Origin: Caldifarciminota bacterium
Lineage (GTDB): Bacteria; Hydrothermota; Tepidihabitantia; SM23-42
Direction: 5' to 3'
DNA: 7,670 bases
NCBI GenBank assembly: GCA_023128195.1
Contig: JAGMEL010000023.1
Coordinates: 1-7,670 of the forward strand
The notes beneath the pieces are model-generated. The model was not told the DNA's origin. It saw only the letters and a program-made list of their open reading frames with translations, and ran no database searches. Of this stretch, positions 1 to 6,310 are shown in pieces (positions within the stretch are counted from its first letter, which is position 1; each line of letters opens with the position of its first letter). The translations under genes were made by a program, and so were the position numbers.

Positions 1-80
1 GCAATGCATTAGCACCTGGGGTGTACTTTATATCAGAGAAAAATAGCGATATACTGGTAAAAGTGGTGAAACTACATTAA
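1..80 (+). CDS. C-terminal end of an exported protein with a type IX-like sorting tail (partial)
   Basis: Only the last 25 codons are visible, in the frame beginning at base 3 and stopping at TAA 78-80. They read NALAPGVYFISEKNSDILVK and then VVKLH. A 'L.PGVYF' turn, a short beta-hairpin and a final Lys-rich 'VVKL' strand are the hallmark of the last part of C-terminal sorting or FlgD-like beta-sandwich modules found on secreted and surface proteins of FCB-group and related bacteria. The peptidase at the other end of the window ends in the same way (KGVYILKVKF...KKIIKI), which supports the reading. The rest of the protein lies left of the window, so its function cannot be stated. A strong terminator begins about 40 bases after its stop. 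Confidence 0.75.
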   Translation, partial: NALAPGVYFISEKNSDILVKVVKLH

Positions 81-120
81 AACGAATAGTTGACAGGGTA
101 GTGGTTTGGATGCTGGAATT

Positions 121-151
121 AAAAAGGGGATGGCGATGCCATCCCCTTTTT
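121..151 (+). terminator. Rho-independent terminator of the left-hand gene
   Basis: A perfect 14-bp inverted repeat (AAAAAGGGGATGGC / GCCATCCCCTTTTT) with a 3-base loop is followed by a T-rich run. It lies 41 bases after the stop of the left partial gene. The stem has A's on one side and T's on the other, so it could also stop transcription coming from the right, although no leftward gene is present nearby. Confidence 0.92.
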
Positions 152-170
152 CCTTATTCTAATCGCTCTA

Positions 171-200
171 CTGTTTTTAGCAGTGCCCTTTTTTAATTGT
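171..200 (+). repeat. Degenerate half copy of the terminator element seen at 6271-6300
   Basis: Bases 171-200 match bases 6271-6300 at 26 of 30 positions, including the shared core CAGTGCCCTTTT. At 6265-6289 this core is the right arm of a 10-bp hairpin. Here the matching left arm (AGGGCA) is missing, so the copy cannot form the stem. It looks like a decayed or truncated duplicate of the terminator element, and its activity is doubtful because the intact terminator at 121-151 lies just upstream. Confidence 0.6.
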
Positions 201-229
201 TCAAAATTAACAAAATATATTGTTTAGTT

Positions 230-284
230 GTCATTGCGAGGAACGAAGTGACGCAGCAATCTCAAAACATGAGATTACTGCGTC
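230..284. repeat. Dispersed palindromic repeat of the GTCATTGCGAG family (MITE/REP-like)
   Basis: The segment opens with GTCATTGCGAGGAACGAAGT and continues into GACGCAGCAATCTC (250-263). After a 7-base loop comes an inverted copy, GAGATTACTGCGTC (271-284), matching the complement at 13 of 14 positions. From memory, sequences of the form 'GTCATTGCGAG...GAAG.GACG.AGCAATCTC' recur as intergenic palindromes in many unrelated bacterial genomes. It encodes nothing visible and is probably a non-autonomous mobile or REP-like element. The neighbouring sequence up to about 480 may belong to the same insertion, but I see no second terminal repeat that would prove its borders. Confidence 0.7.
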
Positions 285-335
285 CATCAGTTTATGAAAT
301 TTCAATGTATGATGGTCCATATTAAGTAAAATTCT

Positions 336-388
336 CAGAATTCATCTCGCCCTTCTGCAAAAGGGCAGAATTCATTAGGCATCGCCTA
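336..388. repeat. Short direct repeat with two small hairpins
   Basis: A 10-base direct repeat, CAGAATTCAT, occurs at 336-345 and 366-375, exactly 30 bases apart. Between and after the copies are two small hairpins: GCCCTT/AAGGGC (349-354 with 361-366, 6-base loop) and TAGGC/GCCTA (376-380 with 384-388, 3-base loop). No open frame of note crosses it. It has the look of remnants of dispersed intergenic repeats. Confidence 0.5.
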
Positions 389-408
389 TTTAAGCATTTA
401 TATCATCT

Positions 409-477
409 GTGGGAGTGGACTTCCCTTAGGGGCCGGGACAGGTCTGCCCGCGATTATACCGCCCCTGGTGGATAATC
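409..477. other. GC-rich block with alternative stem pairings, function unknown
   Basis: This block is clearly richer in G and C than its surroundings. One fold pairs AGGGGC (428-433) with GCCCCT (461-466), enclosing CGGG (434-437) with CCCG (447-450). A competing fold pairs GATTATACC (452-460) with the GGT...ATAATC segment (467-477), using GCCCCT as the loop. A further imperfect hairpin, GGGAGT/ACTTCCC, lies just upstream (about 411-425). The block lies upstream of the promoter at 516, so it should not be in the leader of the RHS mRNA. It could be a small RNA, a protein-binding site or part of a mobile repeat. I do not recognise it as a known RNA family. Confidence 0.4.
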
Positions 478-515
478 AGAGACTTCTAACTTTTTCAGAA
501 ATCCCCAAAAAATAC

Positions 516-543
516 TTGACATGTACAATTTTTTATATATACT
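516..543 (+). promoter_or_regulatory. Sigma-70 type promoter of the RHS gene
   Basis: A perfect -35 box TTGACA (516-521) is followed after 16 bases by a -10 box TATACT (538-543), in very AT-rich DNA. It faces the RHS gene and predicts a start near 550, giving a leader of about 160 bases. Nothing between it and the gene looks like a terminator. It is the best promoter-like sequence I found upstream of the gene. Confidence 0.72.
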
Positions 544-575
544 TAGTTTTTTTGATAAAAGTTGTGGTTAAAGCA

Positions 576-587
576 TTTGTATACAAA
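576..587. promoter_or_regulatory. 12-bp perfect palindrome in the RHS leader, possible operator
   Basis: TTTGTATACAAA is a perfect palindrome about 25 bases downstream of the predicted transcription start. Its position would suit a repressor site, but no regulator gene is present in the window and AT-rich palindromes also occur by chance. Confidence 0.3.
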
Positions 588-701
588 AACGGGAAGGAGA
601 TGATAAATCGCAGAAATTGATGGAGAATGAGTAAGATGCAAGAGAGAAGGCTCTACTTTGTTTTCATATTAAACAATTAAGAGCCATATTGTGTAATAAA
701 T

Positions 702-709
702 AAGGAGGT
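702..709 (+). promoter_or_regulatory. Ribosome binding site of the RHS gene
   Basis: AAGGAGGT is a full Shine-Dalgarno match ending just before the ATG at 713 (4 bases between GGAGG and ATG). It fixes the start, and the signal peptide that follows agrees with it. Confidence 0.88.
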
Positions 710-712
710 AAA

Positions 713-3700
713 ATGAAGTACATAGCAACAACCTTTTTAATCTTGCTAACGACCAGCATTGCCCAAGCAGATTATGATGATCCGTTTTACGATTATCGTG
801 GGCAAAATTCTTTTCGCCAGGACTATTCTTACCAACCAAAAGAGAAATTCGATCCATTCACTGGTGCTATTTGTCTTATCTATACCGATCTTTATCTTCC
901 CGGGAATGGCGGTCTTGATCTCAGAATAATGCGGGTTTATAATAGTAATATTTATCGAGATTATTACGGTAGTTCACAGTTGGTTCCTGATTCCTGGGTT
1001 GGTATAGGTTGGTCATTACATATGGGTAGACTGGTTAATCCACAGGACTGGAATTTTAGATATTTAGAAATGCCTGATGGTTCAAAACACAAATTCTATT
1101 CGGATAATAGCGATCGAAATCAATGGATAAGCAAAGAGTATTGGATTCTTAAACAAATAGGAGGTGGTTGGGAGGTTTTATTTACGAATGGAGTAAGATG
1201 GATATTCAATGAGCAGTGCCAAGGTACTATACCTGAAACAGGCGGCCCTATTCCTTATTATCCAACGGTTACTATTGCCGATCCTCAGTATAATCACATA
1301 TCAATCTCTTATCAAGTGATTAATAATCAAACTTTAATTAATCAAATCAACGACTCCTGTAATCGAACAATTTATTTTTACTATGCAACGACAGGTGCGA
1401 TGAATCTCGACTCAATTGAAGTACTAGGTCAAAATGGATGGCGTCGTTATCGCTATTATTATGATAACCTTGGTAATCGTTCGCTTTTAAGGAAAGTTCG
1501 CTATCCTTGCGATCCCTCTGATTATTATCGTTACAAATATGATTACTCACCCGGACCAGGTTTTAACCATGAGTTGGAGCGGGTATATAATCCATGGGGC
1601 GGTTATGTGGATTATACTTTTATTTCCCGTCAAATTTATGCTTATGGCTATTTAAGAATATACCGTTCTTTATCACAGAGGCAAGAAACACCAGGAGGAC
1701 ACTGGATTACAAACTATGGTATGACCTCTAATACCTTAGATTCCACAGTTATTACTGATCCTAATGGTACAAAAACTCATTACATATTATACGGCTATGA
1801 TTATAACCCAAGTGCCGGTAATAACTGGAAACTTGGTTTAATGGTTCGCAAACGAATTACTGGTAATGGAATTAATCTTTTAATTAACAATGCTTATAAC
1901 AAATCACCTGCAATATCTAATGATGACTATGAGGGACCTACAACTAACGACGATTATGTTTATGTGCCCCAATTAGAGACAAGAGAGATTACTATTGATA
2001 ATATGACGTATACAACGAATTATTTAAGCTATGACGCCTATAGTCAGCCTACAGAGATTTCTGAAACCGGCAATGCCTCAAGGACAATTTCAAGAGCATA
2101 CTGGTATAATACCGAGTTAAATATTGTTGATCGCCTTGCCAGCAAAACCATAAATTATAATGCTACTTCATATTCAACAAATTATAGTTATGATGATTAT
2201 GGTCAAATGATTGCCAAAAATGTTGCCGGTGTTTTAACCAACTACACTTATCATTCTAATGGAAATCCGGAAAGAACAACTGATGCCAGTGGGCGCTGGA
2301 TAGAAAACAGTGAATATCAGTATGGTGTACTCAAAATAATAAACAAAGGCGATGTTTATTCCATAACCCGCACTATCAACCGGACAGGCACAATTGCTAC
2401 GGAAACTGATGGTAATGGTAATACGACTACTTATACTTATGATAAAATTGATCGGTTAAGGGGTATTACTCCGTCTATTGGCGATCCTACTATTATTGAA
2501 TACGATGCTTATGGTAACTATAAAAAGGTCAAATTAGGACCCGGCTGGACTCAGTACAATTATGATGATTGGGGGAGGGTGGACTATTCGCAGAACAGTG
2601 TTAATGTTAAAGTAGATTATACTTATGACTACCTTGGTCGAAAGACTTATGGATCATATCCTTACACTTCCACTAATATCGGTTGCACATTTGAGTATGA
2701 TGGTTTGGACCGCATTAAAAAAATTACAAACCCGGATGGTTCGTACAGCGAATATACATATAATCAGAGTAAAGTTACCTGTCGGAACGAACGCGCTAAG
2801 ATTACCGAGTATCAATACAATGCCTTTGGTAATCTCTTTGGTGATAAATTACTTATGTCGGTTAAGGATGCTCTTAACCAGACCACTAACTATACGTATA
2901 ATGCTGCGGGTTATCTGACGTCAATCAATGCAGCAGGTAATTACAACCGTACCCATCATTACAATAATAAATTTTTTATGGATTGGGAAAGTACGCCAGA
3001 GCGTGGTCAGACAAATTATGGTTATGATAATGCCGGTAACTTGACGAGTAGAACAGACGCCAATGGAAACACAACCATTTATACTTACGATAATATTACC
3101 AGACTGACAAATACTAATTACCCTGGTGCTACTTACGATGTATCTTACACCTATGATAATGCAGATAACTTAACCGTAGTGACGACGCCATCCAATACGA
3201 TGAATTTTACGTATGATGCAGTAAACAGGGTAGAAAATAAAACCTTGAATATTGATGGTAATTCATTCACATTAAATTTTGCTTATGATGGTAGAGGTAA
3301 TATTACCCGCATTAATTATCCTGATAATCAATATGTTGACTATACTTATAACAATGAAAATCGCATTTTAACCGTTCCTGGTTATATCAATAGTAACATT
3401 ACCTATCATCCATCAGGAGGAAAACAGAGTTATTCAACAACTAATGGTCTGATTACAACAATCCAATATAATAACCGTTATCGAATACAGAGAATAACAG
3501 TAGGCAATACGTTGATTAGTCCAAAGGTAGATTTTGTTGTACCGCGTGGCATATTTGATGAAGGATACCAATATGACTATATCGGAAATTTATTAACTGT
3601 AACTGATTATACAAATAGTTCTAACAACCGAACATTTACTTACGACAATATTGACCGGCTTAAGACCTTTAATGGTCCGTGGGGTAATGGTACGTACAAC

Positions 3701-5020
3701 TATGCTTCAAATTATCCGATAGGCCGACGCTATCAAGAGATCATTGGTTCCAATACAACCACGTACTATTATAGCGGAACTACACACCGTCTTTCGTACA
3801 CTTCAGGTGCGAATAATTTGATATTCAATTATGATAATAATGGTAACACAGAGACCATTAACATAGATGGTTCTACTGTAGATGTCACCAAAACCTTCAG
3901 ATATGATTATAAGAATAAGCCTGATAGTATTCATGTACAATATGAAAGTGGACCGATGCATTGGTATAAGGAATTAATTGCTACCTATAACGGCATGGGT
4001 GATCGCGTGAAGATCAGAAAGAATATTCCTCTGCCGGGTGATGGCCCACGTACCTACGATACATTCTGCTATGCTACCTCGCCGACAGGAGAGGTTCTGT
4101 ATGAAAAGAGGATTTCATTCGGCAACGAGTACACTACAAAGTATATCTACCTGAATGGAAAGCTGCTTTGCAAGGTTAAAGATGATGGTCATAAATACTT
4201 TTACCACAATGATTATTTAGGTAGCGCGAAAGCGATGACGAACGCTACAGGTACAAAGGTCTATTCATGGCTCGGATATCCCTTTGGTTTGCAGTACGCC
4301 ATAACTGGCGGTGAGTACAATGACTACCGCTTCACCGGGAAGAAATTTGATGATCACACTGGGTTGTACTATTTTGGAGCCAGGTACTATTGTCCTGAAA
4401 TCGGTAGGTTTATTACACCGGACCCAGCAGGCAAATTTGAAAAGAAAAATCCTATGACCATAAACCCCTATGTCTATTGCACGGATAACCCGACAAAATA
4501 CATAGATCCGAATGGAAAGTGGCGGACTACTCATGATAGGTATGCTTGGCCAGTAACACAAGATTTTGCAAATAGAGAATTTATTAGCAGTTTTGCGCCA
4601 GGTGTAGATATTGCTAATTGTGTATTTCGTAGTTTAACAGGTGATTTAACACTATCAACCAAAGATTGGATATTAGGAGCTGTTAGTGTCGTTACAGCTT
4701 TCATTCCAGGTGGAAAGTTGGCTAAAATAAGTGAGTTATTAAAAGCTAGCGTGAACGCTGGTCCTATTGCGCTTAATTTTATAACGAAAGCGGAAGCATC
4801 TTCTGAGGTTAGGCAGGATAAAATCATCTGGCGCATTGCGGAGAAAATGGGGATTGTGGATGCAGATGGAACGATTGATTTCAAGTACCATCGTGGCGAA
4901 TTTGATGAAATCATGGATTTCGTAAAAGAGCTTGATAAACATCATTCGACCTTACCTGAGAACCTTCTAGAAAATTACGAAGAAGGGTGGTATGATATAT
5001 ACAAAGAAGAAACTCCATAG
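713..5020 (+). CDS. Sec-exported RHS/YD-repeat protein with a variable toxin-like C-terminus
   Basis: A complete 1435-residue protein. Residues 1-19 are a Sec signal peptide (MKYIATTFLILLTTSIAQA, likely cut after AQA). Residues 46-78 (FDPFTGA ... LYLPGNGGLDL ... RVYNS) match the opening region of large RHS/WapA-type proteins. About twenty YD repeats follow (for example YDNAGNLTSR, YDYLGRKTYG, YDGRGNITRI). The RHS-associated core runs from DYLGSAK (1167) through YRFTGKKFDDHTGLYYFGAR to YIDPNGKW (1270), with DPAG (1237) and DPNG (1265). In known family members the repeats build a hollow shell holding the C-terminal tip, which is freed by self-cleavage near the DPxG motifs; here that is inferred. 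Residues 1271-1435 are the variable tip: a pre-toxin-TG-like part (about 1294-1340, PGVDIAN...TGD...DWILGAV...IPGGK), then an acidic domain of about 90 residues that I do not recognise. There is no PAAR or VgrG part, so type VI delivery is not suggested. The next gene overlaps the 3' end. Confidence 0.93.
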   Translation: MKYIATTFLILLTTSIAQADYDDPFYDYRGQNSFRQDYSYQPKEKFDPFTGAICLIYTDLYLPGNGGLDLRIMRVYNSNIYRDYYGSSQLVPDSWVGIGWSLHMGRLVNPQDWNFRYLEMPDGSKHKFYSDNSDRNQWISKEYWILKQIGGGWEVLFTNGVRWIFNEQCQGTIPETGGPIPYYPTVTIADPQYNHISISYQVINNQTLINQINDSCNRTIYFYYATTGAMNLDSIEVLGQNGWRRYRYYYDNLGNRSLLRKVRYPCDPSDYYRYKYDYSPGPGFNHELERVYNPWGGYVDYTFISRQIYAYGYLRIYRSLSQRQETPGGHWITNYGMTSNTLDSTVITDPNGTKTHYILYGYDYNPSAGNNWKLGLMVRKRITGNGINLLINNAYNKSPAISNDDYEGPTTNDDYVYVPQLETREITIDNMTYTTNYLSYDAYSQPTEISETGNASRTISRAYWYNTELNIVDRLASKTINYNATSYSTNYSYDDYGQMIAKNVAGVLTNYTYHSNGNPERTTDASGRWIENSEYQYGVLKIINKGDVYSITRTINRTGTIATETDGNGNTTTYTYDKIDRLRGITPSIGDPTIIEYDAYGNYKKVKLGPGWTQYNYDDWGRVDYSQNSVNVKVDYTYDYLGRKTYGSYPYTSTNIGCTFEYDGLDRIKKITNPDGSYSEYTYNQSKVTCRNERAKITEYQYNAFGNLFGDKLLMSVKDALNQTTNYTYNAAGYLTSINAAGNYNRTHHYNNKFFMDWESTPERGQTNYGYDNAGNLTSRTDANGNTTIYTYDNITRLTNTNYPGATYDVSYTYDNADNLTVVTTPSNTMNFTYDAVNRVENKTLNIDGNSFTLNFAYDGRGNITRINYPDNQYVDYTYNNENRILTVPGYINSNITYHPSGGKQSYSTTNGLITTIQYNNRYRIQRITVGNTLISPKVDFVVPRGIFDEGYQYDYIGNLLTVTDYTNSSNNRTFTYDNIDRLKTFNGPWGNGTYNYASNYPIGRRYQEIIGSNTTTYYYSGTTHRLSYTSGANNLIFNYDNNGNTETINIDGSTVDVTKTFRYDYKNKPDSIHVQYESGPMHWYKELIATYNGMGDRVKIRKNIPLPGDGPRTYDTFCYATSPTGEVLYEKRISFGNEYTTKYIYLNGKLLCKVKDDGHKYFYHNDYLGSAKAMTNATGTKVYSWLGYPFGLQYAITGGEYNDYRFTGKKFDDHTGLYYFGARYYCPEIGRFITPDPAGKFEKKNPMTINPYVYCTDNPTKYIDPNGKWRTTHDRYAWPVTQDFANREFISSFAPGVDIANCVFRSLTGDLTLSTKDWILGAVSVVTAFIPGGKLAKISELLKASVNAGPIALNFITKAEASSEVRQDKIIWRIAEKMGIVDADGTIDFKYHRGEFDEIMDFVKELDKHHSTLPENLLENYEEGWYDIYKEETP

Positions 5021-6029
5021 TTTGAATATGATTAATAAAAATAAATCATATTGGATGATTGTTTTGCTTCTTTTATCAATAACAGGCTGCTACACGGAAG
5101 AAGTAAAACTTACTGAAGCACAAATAACTAACGCTATTGCCTTTGTGGCTTATTCGCATCAATCTGGGGATAACACTCATGGTTCATCTAAAGAAGTTTA
5201 TATAATTAAAACAGAACCAGGCGCTGAGCCGATTCGATTAACATACAATACAAACTGGGAAGAGCAGCCAGTCTGGATAGATAACGGAAAATCGCTTGTG
5301 TTTATGCGATGTATTGGCAGACCTGGTTCTTACAAAGAAAAGTGGTATTTGTACAAAAAAAATCTCACCACTGGTAAAGAAGAAAGGTTAATAGAGATTG
5401 ATTGGACAACAAGAATTAAGTCGTCGATAAACCTGTATCTATTAGATACTTATTGTGATATTTTGTACGCTGTTGATACTGGTATAGGTGCTTTAACTGA
5501 GTTATTCACTACTGAAGAACTAAGGATTTCTTTACCAGAGAAAAGGGGTGGAATTCATGGTTTTTCTATTGATGGAGAAGAAGAAAAATTCGCATTGACA
5601 ATTGCTGAAGGCAGAAGAATAAAAGGGAAAATACTTGCAAAAGAAAAATGTAAATGTTACGAGCTTGCGATTGTCAATCGAGATGGTACTGATTTTCAGA
5701 TATTAACTAATGATACTTTCCCTGATAGATCGCCTGCGATTTCGTCTGGTGGTAAATTTATTGCTTTTGCATCTGATGGAAGAGACGGCTATGATGAAAT
5801 TTTCATAATGGAAATTGCAACGAGAAAAATAAGGAGGCTTACTGATCCACCAATGCATGGCTACAGTCCTACCTGGTCGCCTGATGGTAAAAAAATTGCC
5901 TTTGTCTCCGAACGTGATGGCTTTGATCATATCTGGATAATCAATGTCGATGGCACAGGTTTATTTCAGCTTACCAAGGGTGAATTCCATGTCCACTGGG
6001 GCGGCATCTCCTGGTCTCCGGCTCGATAG
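4992..6029 (+). CDS. TolB-like beta-propeller lipoprotein (PD40 repeats)
   Basis: Encodes 345 residues from the ATG at 4992. The N-terminus is a lipoprotein signal: a Lys-rich stretch, WMIVLLLLSI and the lipobox ITGC with the lipidated Cys at residue 33. Starting at the in-frame ATG at 5028 would put that Cys at 21, a more usual length. The 4992 start, however, has a fair ribosome site (AGAAGG, 5 bases before), whereas 5028 has none. The mature part has TolB/PD40-type propeller blades: 'EPIRLTYNTNWEEQPVW' (79-95), 'SPAISSGGKFIAFASDGRDG' (247-266) and 'SPTWSPDGKKIAFVSERDG' (292-310), ending in WSPAR. Such repeats form a protein-binding propeller, so an envelope location is expected. The central part (about 135-225) is less clearly repeat-like. 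The reading frame overlaps the RHS gene by 29 bases, so translation is probably coupled. The place is the one an immunity gene would take, but the family is not a typical immunity family. Confidence 0.85.
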   Translation: MIYTKKKLHSLNMINKNKSYWMIVLLLLSITGCYTEEVKLTEAQITNAIAFVAYSHQSGDNTHGSSKEVYIIKTEPGAEPIRLTYNTNWEEQPVWIDNGKSLVFMRCIGRPGSYKEKWYLYKKNLTTGKEERLIEIDWTTRIKSSINLYLLDTYCDILYAVDTGIGALTELFTTEELRISLPEKRGGIHGFSIDGEEEKFALTIAEGRRIKGKILAKEKCKCYELAIVNRDGTDFQILTNDTFPDRSPAISSGGKFIAFASDGRDGYDEIFIMEIATRKIRRLTDPPMHGYSPTWSPDGKKIAFVSERDGFDHIWIINVDGTGLFQLTKGEFHVHWGGISWSPAR

Positions 6030-6203
6030 TTAATTGGAGAATTAGTAAATTAAAGATTAACCATTTCTTTGTATTTATTAGAGTAGATTCTGTGCCCATG
6101 CCTCGGCAAACGGTACACTCGTACATGTGTAAGTTTTTATGCTACACTATGCTGTGCTGAAAATGTGAAGCTAAGTGTTTTGGTTAGTGGCAATCAGTCA
6201 TGA

Positions 6204-6228
6204 ATGAGTAGAATTTAAAATTACTCAT
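6204..6228. repeat. Intergenic inverted repeat
   Basis: ATGAGTA (6204-6210) and TACTCAT (6222-6228) form a 7-bp inverted repeat around an A/T-only core except for one G. No T run follows on either strand, so it is not a good terminator. The rest of the gap at 6030-6264 shows no open frame or RNA gene that I can support. Confidence 0.35.
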
Positions 6229-6264
6229 AGTGGATTACTTGTTAATTGATTTATCGCGTTTGCT

Positions 6265-6293
6265 AGGGCACTGGTTTTACCAGTGCCCTTTTC
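6265..6293 (+). terminator. Rho-independent terminator of the RHS-lipoprotein operon
   Basis: A perfect 10-bp stem, AGGGCACTGG/CCAGTGCCCT (6265-6274 with 6280-6289), has a 5-base loop TTTTA and is followed by TTTTC. It lies 235 bases after the lipoprotein stop and reads rightward. The convergent peptidase gene ends 22 bases to its right. On that strand the hairpin is not followed by a T run, so it would terminate leftward transcription only weakly. Confidence 0.85.
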
Positions 6294-6310
6294 TAATTAT
6301 AAAAGCATAA

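Noticed and set aside
230..388. Repeats in the left intergenic gap considered as a CRISPR array
   Set aside because: There is no set of equal-length repeats with regular unique spacers; only one 10-base direct repeat pair and unrelated hairpins.
2400..3700. Recurring short motifs such as ACTTAYGAYAATATT that might suggest a CRISPR or tandem DNA repeat
   Set aside because: They are in frame, irregularly spaced and diverged, and they encode the YD repeats of the RHS protein.
4531..4914. A 127-codon open frame on the minus strand inside the RHS tip, which could be imagined as an antisense immunity gene
   Set aside because: It lies wholly opposite the RHS tip, has no ribosome site that I can see, and its product has no recognisable domain. 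It is best explained as a shadow of the real frame.
713..5020. Type VI PAAR-RHS effector or insecticidal TcC-type toxin subunit
   Set aside because: There is no PAAR or VgrG-binding region, and a Sec signal peptide opens the protein. No TcB/TcA partner genes are present.
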